A stretch of 53,785 bases of DNA from contig NZ_CBYL010000027.1 of the NCBI RefSeq assembly GCF_000577335.1, positions 1 to 53,785 on the forward strand, read 5' to 3'. The notes beneath the pieces were generated by a model. That model was not told where the DNA came from. It did not search any database and saw only the letters and a list, made by a program, of their open reading frames with translations. The DNA comes from Faecalispora jeddahensis. GTDB taxonomy: Bacteria > Bacillota > Clostridia > Oscillospirales > Acutalibacteraceae. Position 1 is the first letter of the stretch. Each line of letters begins with the position of its first letter. This document shows positions 9,139 to 19,120 of the stretch, in pieces. A program made the position numbers and the translations under genes.

Positions 9139-9246
9139 ACCTCTGTTATGGCTCCAATTCTGTTAGGATAAGCAAAAGGGTGCCGGTTCCTGCCGCCGAT
9201 CGCCGAAATCCAATTTTGCCTTCGCTCTATCATAGAATAGAATCGT

Positions 9247-9966
9247 TTATTTTTCAACTGGTTCTTCTACCATTCGGTATCCGACGCCCATTTCTGTGAG
9301 AATGTATTTGGGTGCCCCGGGGTTTGCCTCTATTTTTCTGCGGATATTGGCCATGTTGACGCGCAGGGTATGGCTTTCATCGGTGTAAACGCCCCATACC
9401 TCCCGTATGATAAAATCGTGGGTGAGCACCTTGCCCGCGTTTTGAGACAGCAAAACCAAAATTTTATATTCTATGGGGGTCAGGTGAATCCGCTCCCCGG
9501 CTCTGGATACCGTTCGTTTGTTATAATCGATTTCCAGCTCCCCGATGGTCACCTTTTCTTCCCCCGCCGCGTTCGTGCCGGCTGACTGCAAGCTATGCCG
9601 CATGGCCGTGCGGATCCGGGCCAGCAGCTCAGAGGTTCCAAACGGCTTTACGATATAATCATCGGCGCCCAAATCGAGGGCGGACACCTTTTCGCGCTCG
9701 TGCCCGCGGGCCGAAACCACAATGACGGGCGTTTTAGACCATTCGCGTATTTGCCGAAGGATTTCGGTGCCGTCGATATCCGGCAGTCCCAAATCAAGCA
9801 GGACGATGTCCGGAACATGAGAGGTGAACAGTGAAAGACCTTCCTTCCCCGTTTTGGCCTTTACCACCTGATACTGATTGGAGGTTAAAATGGCCGATAT
9901 AAAATTGCAGATGGCATCCTCATCCTCAATGATCAAAACCGTCGGCTTGATGTCCAAGTCATTCAC
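9247..9966 (-). CDS. kdpE: KdpE response regulator
   Basis: OmpR-type response regulator of potassium limitation. The receiver domain has the acidic pair EDED near residues 14-17, phospho-acceptor Asp58 in VLLDLGLPD and the conserved Lys in VKPFG; the C-terminal winged helix (about 140-235) contains LTPIEYKILVLLSQNAGKVL. The start is GTG at 9966, overlapping the end of kdpD by eight bases, so translation is coupled. It is expected to receive phosphate from KdpD and activate the kdpFABC promoter upstream. Confidence 0.95.
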   Translation of the reverse strand: MNDLDIKPTVLIIEDEDAICNFISAILTSNQYQVVKAKTGKEGLSLFTSHVPDIVLLDLGLPDIDGTEILRQIREWSKTPVIVVSARGHEREKVSALDLGADDYIVKPFGTSELLARIRTAMRHSLQSAGTNAAGEEKVTIGELEIDYNKRTVSRAGERIHLTPIEYKILVLLSQNAGKVLTHDFIIREVWGVYTDESHTLRVNMANIRRKIEANPGAPKYILTEMGVGYRMVEEPVEK

Positions 9967-12652
9967 TTCCTTTCAGCGGGAGGGTAAAGCGGAACACCGC
10001 TCCGCCGCCCTCCCTGTTCTCGGCCTCCAAGGTGCCCTGGTGCGCCTGAATAATGGTTTTGCAGATCGACAGCCCGATCCCCATCCCCCGGGAGGAATCG
10101 GCGCTTCTGCTTTTGCCGGGCGTATCGCTTGCGAACAGATAGGGAAAATCCTCGCCGGAAATCCCCCTGCCGCGATCGAGCACCTCGAATTTTGCCGACT
10201 TTTCTTCCTTTTCCAAATGGATTTCAACCGCAGAATCGTTGGGAGAAAATTTGATGGCGTTTTCCAGAAGATTGATCAGCACCTGTACGATCAGGGTTCC
10301 ATCCATGGGGACCTCCAGAAATTCTTCCGGAACACGAACCAGAATTTCACGCTGCGGGAACCTCTGCTTGATGCGGCTGACGGCCTCCCCCACAACCTCT
10401 TCCGCGGCCTCCGGACTTTTCACCAGATTCGAGGCGTTTTCACTGATCCGCGTAACGGAAAGCAGGTTTTCCACCATGCGGATCAGCCATTGGGATTCCT
10501 CCTGAATATTGGCTACCAGACTGTCCCGCGTGCTTTCGTCCAGCATGCTGCCGTTCTCGCGAATGGCGGAGCTGGCACCCAGAATCCCGGCGAGGGGCGT
10601 GCGCAGATCATGAGAAATGGCGCGCAGAAGGGTACTGCGCATTTTTTCCTTTTCCGACGCCACCATCACGTTCCTCTGCTCGTCGGAAAGATGCTGGCGC
10701 TCCAGCGCCATGGCGACCTGTGAGGCGATCATGCGCAGGAACAGGCGCGTGCTATGATCCAGCGTCCCCTTGGAGCAGGAGATTCCCCACACCGCCAGAA
10801 CCTTTCCCTGAGAGATCACCGGCATATAAAACGCCGCCGCACCCATGAGGGTATCCGTTCCGGCGCCGGCGCGCTTTTGATTGAGAAACACCCAGTGCGC
10901 TACCGCCTTTTCATCCGAGGTATTCAGGACGGTCGCGTCGATATCATCGGCTGTCTGCAGCACGGTACCGTCCTCCCCATGCTCGGGGTCAACCGTGAAA
11001 AACACGACAGAGCGCCCGAACAGCTTGACCAGAGAATCGTTTGTCAGCGCCACGATGCGGTCAAGCCCTCTGGTTGCGAGAAGCTTTTTGTTGATCTCGT
11101 ACAAAACCTCTGTACGGTGCTCGCGCTTTACGGCGAGCCGCGCCTCTGCTTTGATGCGCACGGTTAGGGTACTGGTAATCAAAGCGACCAGAAGCATGAT
11201 GATAAAGGTAAGCGGGTAGGCGGTTTGAATGGCATTGAATGTAAAATACGGTTCCGTAAAAAAGAAATTGAAGGTCAGCACGCTGATGACGGAAGCGGCA
11301 ATTCCATAGACATACCCTTCCGTCACCCGTGAAATCAGCAGGACAGAAAAAATGTACACCATAATAATGTTCTGGTTCATCACGTCCAGCCGGTGGATGC
11401 CAAAGCAAAGCAGAGTAGCGGCCGCCAAAATCAAAACCGATTTGATCGCGTCCGCCCACGATAAGCGGAAATTTTCCGTTTTCACCTTCTGGCGCGGCCT
11501 CTTATAGGCTCGTTTGACCGCACCCCCGGGAATGATGTGCACCTCGATGCTGGGCAGAAGCGCAATCAGATGATCTTCAAAATCTATGTCGAACAGATTT
11601 TTCAGCGTCTTTTTGTTTCTGCTTTTGCCGACAACAATATTGGTAATGCCGGAAAGCTTTGCATATTCCGCAACGGTAACCGCAATATCGTGCCCCGTCA
11701 GGTTGACAACCTCCGCGCCGAGCTTTTCGGCCAAATCCATATTGGCCCGGATCGTTTTCTGCTGCTCTGCGGTCATCTGCTCGCTTTCAATGTCCTCTAC
11801 ATACAGCGCGACCCAGCTTGCGTGGAAAGCCTCCGCCGCCCGCGCCGTCCACCGGATACATTTTGCGGACGAGGGCGATGCTCCGATGCAGACAAGCAGC
11901 TTGGTGTTCGCCATTTTGTCGGACAGGCTCCGCTCGTTCTGGTTCTCAAAGCTGATTTTATCCGTTGTGCAGCGCAGCGCGATTTCGCGCAGAAGACGCA
12001 GGTTTTTTCGCGTGAAAAAATTCCGCATCGCTGTTTCCGCGCGCTCCGGACGATAGATTTTCCCGCTTTCAAAGCGCCGCAGGAGTTCATCCGGCTCAAT
12101 ATCGACCAGCTCGATTGTTTCGGCGCGGTCGAAAACAGAATCGGGCACCGTTTCCTGCACCTGAATTTTGGTGATGTTCTCAATGATATCATTCAGGCTT
12201 TCCATATGCTGAACGTTTACGGTCGTATACACGTCGATTCCGGCCCCGAGCAGCTCTTCAATATCCTGATATCGTTTTTTGTTGCGCGCGCCCGGCGCGT
12301 TGGTGTGGGCCAGTTCATCCACAAGGATCAGCTCTGGCCTGCGCCTCAAAGCTTCGTCCAGATCAAACTCCTTCAGCTCGATCCCGCGGTAGGATATTGT
12401 TTTCGGCGCAAGCACCGGAAGACCATGCAGCTTCTGCATGGTCTCGGGGCGGGTATGCGGCTCAATGTAGCCGACCAGGACGTCCATTCCGCTTTTATAG
12501 CGCTCCTGCGCATTCTCCAGCATGGCATAGGTTTTGCCTACGCCCGCGGCATAGCCGAAAAAGATTTTCAGCCTGCCCTGCCGCTGCTCCTGGTCCGTTT
12601 CCAGCTCTTCTAAAATGGCGTCGGGGTCCGGCCTCAGGTCAAAGGCTTCCAC
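9959..12652 (-). CDS. kdpD: KdpD osmosensitive potassium sensor histidine kinase
   Basis: Full-length sensor kinase of 897 residues. Order of parts: N-terminal KdpD domain with Walker A GYAAGVGKT (33-41) and the DELAHTNAPG motif; a universal-stress-like domain (about 250-370); four transmembrane helices of the DUF4118 type (about 400-500); a GAF-like region; a HisKA dimerisation domain with the phospho-acceptor in RAISHDLRTPL (about 680); and a HATPase domain with GRGISGEDFP and GMGIGLSICK. The start is GTG 12652. It is separated from kdpC by 135 nt containing a strong hairpin, so kdpDE may be expressed less than kdpFABC or from its own promoter. It regulates the adjacent potassium pump. Confidence 0.96.
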   Translation of the reverse strand: MEAFDLRPDPDAILEELETDQEQRQGRLKIFFGYAAGVGKTYAMLENAQERYKSGMDVLVGYIEPHTRPETMQKLHGLPVLAPKTISYRGIELKEFDLDEALRRRPELILVDELAHTNAPGARNKKRYQDIEELLGAGIDVYTTVNVQHMESLNDIIENITKIQVQETVPDSVFDRAETIELVDIEPDELLRRFESGKIYRPERAETAMRNFFTRKNLRLLREIALRCTTDKISFENQNERSLSDKMANTKLLVCIGASPSSAKCIRWTARAAEAFHASWVALYVEDIESEQMTAEQQKTIRANMDLAEKLGAEVVNLTGHDIAVTVAEYAKLSGITNIVVGKSRNKKTLKNLFDIDFEDHLIALLPSIEVHIIPGGAVKRAYKRPRQKVKTENFRLSWADAIKSVLILAAATLLCFGIHRLDVMNQNIIMVYIFSVLLISRVTEGYVYGIAASVISVLTFNFFFTEPYFTFNAIQTAYPLTFIIMLLVALITSTLTVRIKAEARLAVKREHRTEVLYEINKKLLATRGLDRIVALTNDSLVKLFGRSVVFFTVDPEHGEDGTVLQTADDIDATVLNTSDEKAVAHWVFLNQKRAGAGTDTLMGAAAFYMPVISQGKVLAVWGISCSKGTLDHSTRLFLRMIASQVAMALERQHLSDEQRNVMVASEKEKMRSTLLRAISHDLRTPLAGILGASSAIRENGSMLDESTRDSLVANIQEESQWLIRMVENLLSVTRISENASNLVKSPEAAEEVVGEAVSRIKQRFPQREILVRVPEEFLEVPMDGTLIVQVLINLLENAIKFSPNDSAVEIHLEKEEKSAKFEVLDRGRGISGEDFPYLFASDTPGKSRSADSSRGMGIGLSICKTIIQAHQGTLEAENREGGGAVFRFTLPLKGSE

Positions 12653-12707
12653 TTAAAACTCACCGCCTTTTCAAAATATCATACCACTTTTGGCAATTAC
12701 AGTCATG

Positions 12708-12762
12708 CCATTTTAATAAAATGGAGGATTTCTCCCCCCGCCTGTGGCGGGGGGAGAAATCC
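12708..12762 (-). repeat. Hairpins between kdpC and kdpD
   Basis: A perfect 17-bp inverted repeat with a three-base loop (12726-12742 with 12746-12762; GGATTTCTCC at one end, GGAGAAATCC at the other) is followed, in the transcript direction, by a second short palindrome, CCATTTTA and TAAAATGG (12708-12724). There is only a broken T-run, so a partial terminator, RNA stabiliser or REP-like element are all possible. It probably sets the kdpABC to kdpDE ratio. Confidence 0.7.
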
Positions 12763-12787
12763 ATGCCCCACACTGTTTTAAAATAAA

Positions 12788-13351
12788 TTAGCTCGAAAGC
12801 AAACCATCCAGAGCCAAATTCACCTTTAAAACGTTGACGGCCGGTTCGCCGATCACCCCAAGGAAGGGCCCGCTTGTATAGGTCTGAATGATACGCCTGA
12901 CCTCTTCTACCGGCACATTTCTGGCGGCGGCGATTCTGGCCGCCTGATATTCCGCCGCCGCCGGAGAAATATTGGGATCCACGCCGCTGGCAGAGGCCGT
13001 CACCAAATCCATCGGGATATCCGCCGTGTTGCCGGGGTCGAAGGAATGCCACCAGTCAATGCGCTCCTCCACCAGCTTTTTCTGCTCCTCGCTCGTGGGG
13101 GACAGATTCGTCACACCGGCAGGCCTGCCGACCAGGTATTCCGGCCCGGTAAATTCCTGCGCGATCAGCTCGGAGCCGTATTCTTTTTTCGTTCCATCCT
13201 TGAGGGTAACGGTAATGATGCTGCCGTTCGCCTGATTGGGGAACAAGAGCTGGGCTGCGCCCGTGATCACCACGGTATAAAGAACACCGCACAAGAGCGT
13301 CATCAGGGCAAAGCACACAAGTGCGGGCCTGAGTAATTTCATGCTTTTCAT
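12788..13351 (-). CDS. kdpC: KdpC, potassium-transporting ATPase subunit C
   Basis: Small subunit of the high-affinity potassium pump, 187 residues, with one N-terminal membrane helix (ALMTLLCGVLYTVVITGA, about 14-31) and a periplasm-facing domain carrying the family pattern FTGPEYLVGRPAG and DLVTASASGVDPNISPAAA. It stabilises the KdpA-KdpB complex. It starts at 13351 with GGGGGAGA upstream, 16 nt after kdpB. Confidence 0.96.
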   Translation of the reverse strand: MKSMKLLRPALVCFALMTLLCGVLYTVVITGAAQLLFPNQANGSIITVTLKDGTKKEYGSELIAQEFTGPEYLVGRPAGVTNLSPTSEEQKKLVEERIDWWHSFDPGNTADIPMDLVTASASGVDPNISPAAAEYQAARIAAARNVPVEEVRRIIQTYTSGPFLGVIGEPAVNVLKVNLALDGLLSS

Positions 13352-13367
13352 CGGTTCTCTCCCCCTT

Positions 13368-15425
13368 TTATGCCAGACCGCAAACGGTCAGAAGAATGTC
13401 GATCAGCTTGATCGCGAGAAAAGGAGCGGTAATCCCGCCCAGCCCGTAAATCAGCAGATTTCGTTTCAGCAGCTTCCCGGCGGGCAGCTCGCGGTATTTT
13501 ACTCCCTTGAGCGCCAGTGGAATCAGCGCGACAATGATGAGCGCATTATAGATGATCGCCGACAGCATGGCGCTTGCGGCGCTGGTCAGGCCCATAAAGT
13601 TCAGGGCGGCAAGCTGCGGGTAAATCCCGAAAAACAGCACCGGAATAATAGCAAAATACTTGGCCACGTCGTTGGCCACGCTGAAGGTCGTCAAAGAACC
13701 CCGGGTCATCAAGAGCTGCTTGCCAATCCGCACGATGTCGATCAGCTTGGTGGGGCTGGAATCCAAATCCACCATATTGCCCGCTTCTTTGGCGGCCTGT
13801 GTACCCGTGTTCATCGCGACCGCGACATCCGCCTGCGCCAGTGCGGGCGCGTCATTCGTACCGTCGCCCGTCATGGCGACCAGATGCCCCTTGGACTGAT
13901 AGTCCCGGATGAGAGAGAGCTTCGCTTCCGGCGTGGCCTCCGCCAGAAAATCATCCACGCCCGCTTCGGCGGCGATTGCCGCGGCGGTCATGGGGTTGTC
14001 GCCGGTGATCATGATGGTTTTGATGCCCATCCTGCGCAGGTCCTCAAAGCGCTCTTTGACGCCGTTCTTCACAATATCCTTTAAATAAATCACGCCCAGC
14101 ACCTGATTGTTCTTCGCGACGACGAGCGGCGTACCGCCCGCGCCCGCCACGCGCTGTACCAGCTGCTCGCATTCCTGCGGGTATTCGCCGCCCTTTTGCA
14201 GCACAAACGCTTTGACGGTATCGGCGGCGCCTTTTCGGATTTGATTCCCCTGGTAGTCGATGCCGCTCATTCTGGTTTTTGCCGAGAATTCCACAAAGTT
14301 TGCTCCCAGTGTGGAAAGTTCGCGGCCGCGGATTCCAAACCGTTCCTTGGCCAGCACCACAATGCTTCTGCCCTCCGCGGTTTCATCCGCAAGGGAGGAG
14401 AGCTGCGCGGCGTCTGCCAAATCCCGTTCTGAAACGCCGTTTACAGGCAGAAATTCGCTGGCCTGTCGGTTCCCCAAGGTAATGGTTCCGGTTTTATCCA
14501 GCAGCAGCACATCCACATCCCCGGCGGCTTCGATCGCGCGCCCGCTCATGGCCAGAACATTGGCCTGATTCAGGCGGCTCATGCCCGCAATGCCGATGGA
14601 GGAAAGCAGCGCGCCGATCGTGGTGGGCGCAAGGCACACGAGAAGCGCAATGACGTTGGTGATGGAAATCGCCGAGCCCGCGCCGGCCTGCGCGCTTGCA
14701 AAGCTGGTAAAGGGCAGCAGAGTCGCCGTGACCACCAGAAAAATAATGGTGAGGGTAATCAGCAGAATCTGCAGGGCGATCTCGTTGGGTGTTTTCTTTC
14801 TGGCGGCGCCCTCCACCATCGAGATCATTTTGTCGAGAAAGCTTTCCCCGGCCTCCGCCGTGACCCGGACGATCAGCCAGTCGGATACCAGCGTGGTTCC
14901 GCCTGTTACCGCGCTCCGGTCACCGCCGGATTCGCGGATGACGGGCGCGGATTCCCCGGTAATGGCGCTCTCGTCCACGGAGGCTGCTCCGTCAATCACT
15001 TCCCCGTCCATCGGGATCTGTTCGCCCGCCTTCACGTACACGATGTCCCCCTTTTTCAGCGCGTTGGAGAGAACTTCGGTATATTCCTCCGTATTGGCCG
15101 CAGATTTCAGCTTTTTGGCCTTCACGTCTTTTCTCGCGCTGCGCAGGCTGTTGGCCTGCGCGCGACCGCGCCCCTCGGCTATAGCCTCCGCAAAGTTGGC
15201 AAACAGAACGGTAAACCACAGGATCAGCGCGATGGCGAGGGTATAGCCCGCGTTTTCATCCTTGAGCCCCGCAAAAGAGAGAAAATACAATACGGTCGTC
15301 AGGACCGCCCCGATATAAACCACCAGCATCACAGGATTTTTCACCTGCACGCGGGGAGACAGCTTCGCAAAGGATTGCTGGAGCGCATCCGCAAAGATGT
15401 TTTTATCTACATTCTTCTTTTCCAT
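13368..15425 (-). CDS. kdpB: KdpB, potassium-transporting P-type ATPase
   Basis: Catalytic subunit of the pump, 685 residues. P-type ATPase hallmarks are present: [10 protein letters not shown] in the actuator domain, the phosphorylated Asp of [11 protein letters not shown] near residue 308, KGAADTV in the nucleotide domain, [14 protein letters not shown], and [21 protein letters not shown] in the hinge region. Seven hydrophobic helices fit the class. It starts at 15425 with AAGGGG before it and 18 nt after kdpA. No truncation or missing motif is seen. Confidence 0.97.
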   Translation of the reverse strand: MEKKNVDKNIFADALQQSFAKLSPRVQVKNPVMLVVYIGAVLTTVLYFLSFAGLKDENAGYTLAIALILWFTVLFANFAEAIAEGRGRAQANSLRSARKDVKAKKLKSAANTEEYTEVLSNALKKGDIVYVKAGEQIPMDGEVIDGAASVDESAITGESAPVIRESGGDRSAVTGGTTLVSDWLIVRVTAEAGESFLDKMISMVEGAARKKTPNEIALQILLITLTIIFLVVTATLLPFTSFASAQAGAGSAISITNVIALLVCLAPTTIGALLSSIGIAGMSRLNQANVLAMSGRAIEAAGDVDVLLLDKTGTITLGNRQASEFLPVNGVSERDLADAAQLSSLADETAEGRSIVVLAKERFGIRGRELSTLGANFVEFSAKTRMSGIDYQGNQIRKGAADTVKAFVLQKGGEYPQECEQLVQRVAGAGGTPLVVAKNNQVLGVIYLKDIVKNGVKERFEDLRRMGIKTIMITGDNPMTAAAIAAEAGVDDFLAEATPEAKLSLIRDYQSKGHLVAMTGDGTNDAPALAQADVAVAMNTGTQAAKEAGNMVDLDSSPTKLIDIVRIGKQLLMTRGSLTTFSVANDVAKYFAIIPVLFFGIYPQLAALNFMGLTSAASAMLSAIIYNALIIVALIPLALKGVKYRELPAGKLLKRNLLIYGLGGITAPFLAIKLIDILLTVCGLA

Positions 15426-15443
15426 TTGAATCCCCTTCTAAGA

Positions 15444-17126
15444 TCACGTCGTAAAGAAATCGGCAATCGGGCCGAGTGCCAGTGCGGGCAAAAAGCTCAG
15501 CGCGCCGATGATCAGGATCACTCCGATCAAAAGCCCGACAAAGGTGCCGTTGCTGGTGGATAAGGTTCCTTCCCCCGCGGCCACTGTTTTCTTCTGCGCC
15601 ATATTCCCGGCGAGAAAGATCACCGCCGTCATGGGAATGAACCGAACCAGAAGCATAATCACCCCGCCCAAAACATTGGTGAATACGGTATCCGCACGAA
15701 AACCGGCAAAAGCGCTGCCGTTGTTATTCGCCATGGAGGAGAAAGCGTAAAGGATCTCTGAAAATCCGTGAGCGCCCGAATTGGTCAGCCACGAGACGGC
15801 GCCGGGACTGACGACGGCGGCCGCGGTGCCAAGCAGCGTCAGCAGCGGGGGCGCCAGAACAATCAGGCACACCATCTTCATATCGAACGGCTCTACCTTT
15901 TTGCCCAAATACTCCGGTGTGCGGCCGACCATCAGACCCGCGATAAACACCGTAAGCAGCACGAACGCAAGCATGCCGTAAAGCCCGCTGCCCACACCGC
16001 CGAACACGATTTCCCCCAGCTGCATCAGGAACATGGAGACCATCCCCCCGAGCGGGGTCAGGCTGTCGTGCATCGCGTTGACTGAACCGTTGGAGGCCGC
16101 TGTGGTGACAGCTGCCCACAAAGAGGAAGCGCCGACGCCGTGGATCACTTCTTTTCCCTCCATACTGCCGGAGACCGCCACCCCCTGAAATGCAGGGGCG
16201 GCAAACTGTTCGCTTACTGTGGCGGCCGCAATCGCCGCCGCAAAGAAAATCATCATGGTAATATAGATCGTTCTCCCCTGCTTCCCGTTCTTTACGGCCT
16301 TTCCAAAGCTGACACAAAGCGCAGCCGGAATCAGCAGGATGGACAACGCCTGAATGAAGTTGGAAAAGGGTGTGGGATTTTCCAGCGGGAATGCGGAGTT
16401 CATCCCGAAAAAACCGCCGCCGTTTGTGCCAAGCTGCTTAATGGCGATCTGGCTGGCCGCGGGGCCCAGCGGGATTGTCTGTGCAGCCCCGGTTTCGAGC
16501 ATGGCAGCCTCGTGATAAGGGCCGAAGGTCTGCACCACTCCCTGAGAAATCAAAAGCAGCGACACGACGAAGGAAAGCGGGATGAAAATATAGAGAGTCG
16601 ATCTTGTCAGATCGACCCAAAAGCTGCCGAGGGTCTTTTTCTGCTTTAAAACAAAGCCCCGGATCAGCGCAAAAAGAACCGCGATTCCCGTTGCGGCCGA
16701 TACAAAATTCTGAACGGTTAGCCCTAAAAACTGCGTCAAATAAGACAGTGTGGATTCGCCCGCATAGGCCTGCCAGTTTGTATTGGAAACAAAGCTGGCG
16801 GCTGTATTAAACGCCAGGTGCCAGCTGGTGCCGTTCATCCCTTCGGGATTCAGCGGCAGAAAGCCCTGAATCAGCAGCAAAAGAAACAGGAAAAGAAAAC
16901 CGGCCGCACTGAACAGAAGAACGGAAAGTGCATATTTTTTCGCGCTCATTTCTTCGTCCGGCACAGCGCCCATCATCCTGTAAATTCCCTTTTCCACGGG
17001 GGCAAGCACCCGCGTTAAAAACACCTTCTGCCCCGTCATCACCTTATAGATATAGCTGCCCAGCGGAACAGATAATCCAATTAAAATAACAATATAAAGG
17101 ATGTCCTGCAAAACCATACGACTCAT
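15444..17126 (-). CDS. kdpA: KdpA, potassium-binding channel subunit
   Basis: Potassium-selective membrane subunit, 560 residues, about ten helices. The family's pore-loop glycine motifs are visible: [34 protein letters not shown], and the later [18 protein letters not shown] and [12 protein letters not shown]. Its ATG (17126) overlaps the stop codon of kdpF in an ATGA arrangement. It is the first large gene of the operon and works with KdpB, KdpC and KdpF in the cell membrane to import potassium at low external concentration. Confidence 0.97.
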   Translation of the reverse strand: MSRMVLQDILYIVILIGLSVPLGSYIYKVMTGQKVFLTRVLAPVEKGIYRMMGAVPDEEMSAKKYALSVLLFSAAGFLFLFLLLLIQGFLPLNPEGMNGTSWHLAFNTAASFVSNTNWQAYAGESTLSYLTQFLGLTVQNFVSAATGIAVLFALIRGFVLKQKKTLGSFWVDLTRSTLYIFIPLSFVVSLLLISQGVVQTFGPYHEAAMLETGAAQTIPLGPAASQIAIKQLGTNGGGFFGMNSAFPLENPTPFSNFIQALSILLIPAALCVSFGKAVKNGKQGRTIYITMMIFFAAAIAAATVSEQFAAPAFQGVAVSGSMEGKEVIHGVGASSLWAAVTTAASNGSVNAMHDSLTPLGGMVSMFLMQLGEIVFGGVGSGLYGMLAFVLLTVFIAGLMVGRTPEYLGKKVEPFDMKMVCLIVLAPPLLTLLGTAAAVVSPGAVSWLTNSGAHGFSEILYAFSSMANNNGSAFAGFRADTVFTNVLGGVIMLLVRFIPMTAVIFLAGNMAQKKTVAAGEGTLSTSNGTFVGLLIGVILIIGALSFLPALALGPIADFFTT

Positions 17127-17212
17127 AACTCATCACCTCGAAACAGAACGTAAAACAGATAAACCAGCAGGGCCACGCCGATCAGCCCTACCGCGATAAA
17201 AACGATCCCCAT
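17123..17212 (-). CDS. kdpF: KdpF small membrane subunit (29 residues)
   Basis: A 29-codon frame directly in front of kdpA. It reads [20 protein letters not shown] and ends in a short basic/acidic tail, one transmembrane helix, which is the expected form of KdpF, the lipid-like stabilising peptide of the complex. It is too short for most gene callers. GGGAGA lies 8 bases before ATG 17212, and its TGA overlaps the kdpA start by four bases, so translation is coupled. Confidence 0.9.
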   Translation of the reverse strand: MGIVFIAVGLIGVALLVYLFYVLFRGDEL

Positions 17213-17808
17213 TCTTTCATCTCCCAATCTCTCTTTCTTTGCACACATAGGCCGTCTAAATTCTTTCAGGCATTTTCAACCACCAGGATTTCAAAACCGG
17301 ATGGAAAATGACCCGAATTTCAGAGGCCTTAAAATTTGATTCGACTGTCTCTATTGTTCTACCCTCACATCCTCACTATTCCGGTAGTTTCCATCCTATC
17401 AGAAAAGGAATCAAAACGGTGTCAAGATGAAAACGCCCCGCGTCAAGAAATTGGCAAGATCGTGTTTCAAGAGATCGTTCTATATCAAAAGCGCTGTTCA
17501 TAAACCCGCGAAAGCCGGAGCAGACGACCCGAAAAGGATCGCTGCCCCGGCTTTTGTGTTAGACTTTTTGTGAGCTGAAATCAGAAGTTTTTAGAATGCA
17601 GAAAATTCAAGAGCAGGTCTCAACAGCTGACATGCCTCATAAATATAGGACAGGATGATCCGATACGGCGAGCCGGGTAACACTGACCGAACCGCACCCT
17701 TTGCAGTCATTTTCAATGACAGCATGGGGCTGCACCCCGCAGCGCCGGTTGAACCAGTATCCAGTCGATTCATCCTCTCGTATTGAGAAAAACAGGAGGG
17801 AAGTATTC
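17213..17808. promoter_or_regulatory. Divergent control region between kdpF and the liv operon
   Basis: No gene is supported. On the minus strand TTGACA (complement of 17432-17437) followed 18 bases later by TGATAG is a possible kdp promoter, giving a leader of roughly 170-190 nt. I looked for a ydaO-type c-di-AMP riboswitch in that leader and could not recognise its conserved core. On the plus strand, a terminator-like hairpin (17511-17555) stands alone, and two small stem-loops occur just before livK (GTCATT/AATGAC at 17706-17720; GGGG/CCCC at 17726-17738). A structured leader or small RNA is possible. Confidence 0.4.
17511..17555. terminator. Orphan terminator-like hairpin between divergent operons
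   Basis: AAAGCCGGAGCAG pairs with CTGCCCCGGCTTT (one mismatch) over a loop of about 18 nt, then TTTTGTGTT. No gene ends at it on either strand. Confidence 0.6.
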
Positions 17809-19017
17809 ATGAAAAAACTGTTGGGAGTCCTGATGACTTTGTCCTTGCTGATGTCCGTTACCGCGTGCGCATCCGGCGGTTCGGCGGCAGGCGCTGCTTC
17901 TTCGGGAGGCTCTTCCGGAGGAGATTCTAACACCCCGATCCGTATTGGGTTTTTCACACCGGAATCCGCCGCCGCTGCCGCCGCCGATGGCCAGAGCGCG
18001 CGTCAGTCCGCCGAGCTGGCTGTGAAAATCGCCAACGACGCCGGCGGCATCAATGGCCGCAAGGTTGAGCTGGTGGCCTATGACGACGGTCTGGACAATA
18101 CCCAGGCAGCGAATATCGCCGAAAAGCTCTCTACCGCCGACAAGGTGGACGCTGTTGTCTCCGGTTCTTATTCCGGCCCTACCCGTGTTGCCGCTCCCAT
18201 CTTTCAGGATGCGGGAATCGTGATGGTCGCCGCCTACGCGATTCACCCCGACGTGGTTAATGCCGGCGATTTCATTTTCTCGCAGTCCTTCCCCGGCTCG
18301 GTGCAGGGGACTGCCGGCGCCAAATTTGCCGTGGAGAACCTGAAAGCGAAGAAGATCGCGATTATCGGGGTGGATTTGGATTTCGGCAAGGAGCTTTCGA
18401 AATACTTTAAGTCCTATGCCGAAGCCAACGGCGCAAAAATCGTTTCGGAAGACTATGTGGCGATGTCCGACAATGATTTCACGTCCATCATCTCTAAAAT
18501 CAAAAATTTGAATGTCGACATGATTTACAGCGCCAACTACTATGCGCACGCCTCCGAAGTAGTGCGGCAGGCCGCGCTGCAGGGCCTGAAGGTTCCCGTT
18601 CTGGGCACGGAGGGGGCCGACTCCTGGCAGCTGCTGCAAACAGCCGGCGAGTATGCCAACGGACTGTACATCACCACCAATATGAACCGCGACGACAAGC
18701 TGGAAAGCACGCAGAAGTATATCGAAGAATACGAAGCCGCGTACAAAATGCAGCCCGACATGGTAGGCGCATCCGTATATGACGCCTTTCAGGTGCTGTT
18801 TGCCGGCTTTGAGTCAGTGGGCACCGGCGACAGCGCCGCACTGCGCGATTACATCAGCAGCATGAAGGATTTTGAAACGGTTACCGGCAAGCTGCTCTAC
18901 TACACCAAATCCCGCTCGGCCGTAAAGACCGTTCAGATTCAGCAGGTGCAGGAAGGCGCGTTCCATGGATTTGCTGTGATCGATGATTCCAAGATCATTG
19001 ACCCGACCAACTATTAA
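17809..19017 (+). CDS. Liv-type ABC transporter substrate-binding lipoprotein
   Basis: Extracellular binding protein of the branched-chain amino acid (type I periplasmic-binding, LivK/Peripla_BP_6) family. It has a lipoprotein signal peptide (MKKLLGVLMTLSLLMSVTAC) with the lipidated Cys in VTAC, a Gly/Ser linker, then IRIGFFTPES and GGINGRKVELVAYDDGLD, the usual opening of this fold. It starts at ATG 17809 after AGGAGGG; an upstream in-frame extension to 17701 has no ribosome site and would hide the signal peptide. It heads a five-gene importer operon. Some proteins of this family bind amides, urea or aromatic acids, so branched-chain amino acids are only one possibility. Confidence 0.92.
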   Translation: MKKLLGVLMTLSLLMSVTACASGGSAAGAASSGGSSGGDSNTPIRIGFFTPESAAAAAADGQSARQSAELAVKIANDAGGINGRKVELVAYDDGLDNTQAANIAEKLSTADKVDAVVSGSYSGPTRVAAPIFQDAGIVMVAAYAIHPDVVNAGDFIFSQSFPGSVQGTAGAKFAVENLKAKKIAIIGVDLDFGKELSKYFKSYAEANGAKIVSEDYVAMSDNDFTSIISKIKNLNVDMIYSANYYAHASEVVRQAALQGLKVPVLGTEGADSWQLLQTAGEYANGLYITTNMNRDDKLESTQKYIEEYEAAYKMQPDMVGASVYDAFQVLFAGFESVGTGDSAALRDYISSMKDFETVTGKLLYYTKSRSAVKTVQIQQVQEGAFHGFAVIDDSKIIDPTNY

Positions 19018-19050
19018 ACCGAAATCGCTCCCATAAACCAAAATGGAGAA

Positions 19051-19086
19051 GGAGGCGTCGCCAATCGCGGCGGTGCCTCCTTTTTG
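19051..19086 (+). terminator. Attenuating hairpin between binding-protein and permease genes
   Basis: GGAGGCGTCGCC pairs with GGCGGTGCCTCC (two G-U pairs) over a six-base loop, then TTTTT. It lies inside the operon, 34 nt after the binding-protein stop and 34 nt before the permease start, and would make the binding protein more abundant than the permeases. Confidence 0.85.
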
Positions 19087-19120
19087 TAAAAAATCTCCCA
19101 AAGAGAAGTGGTGGACGAAA

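Noticed and set aside
9878-10723. Plus-strand open frame of 281 codons opposite kdpE/kdpD
   Set aside because: Antisense to two clear genes with coupled ends; no motif or ribosome site.
11537-12613. Plus-strand open frame of 358 codons opposite kdpD
   Set aside because: Antisense shadow of a fully conserved KdpD; its translation is His/Arg/Cys-rich without family motifs and has no ribosome site.
12726-12762. CRISPR repeat
   Set aside because: A single palindrome; no array of repeats and spacers there or anywhere in the window.
17213-17440. c-di-AMP (ydaO-type) riboswitch before kdpF
   Set aside because: Looked for because such switches precede potassium genes in Firmicutes, but the conserved core was not recognisable.
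17580-17800. T-box or amino-acid riboswitch before the Liv binding-protein gene
   Set aside because: Small stem-loops are present, but no T-box core (AGGGUGGNACCGCG) or other known riboswitch signature was seen.
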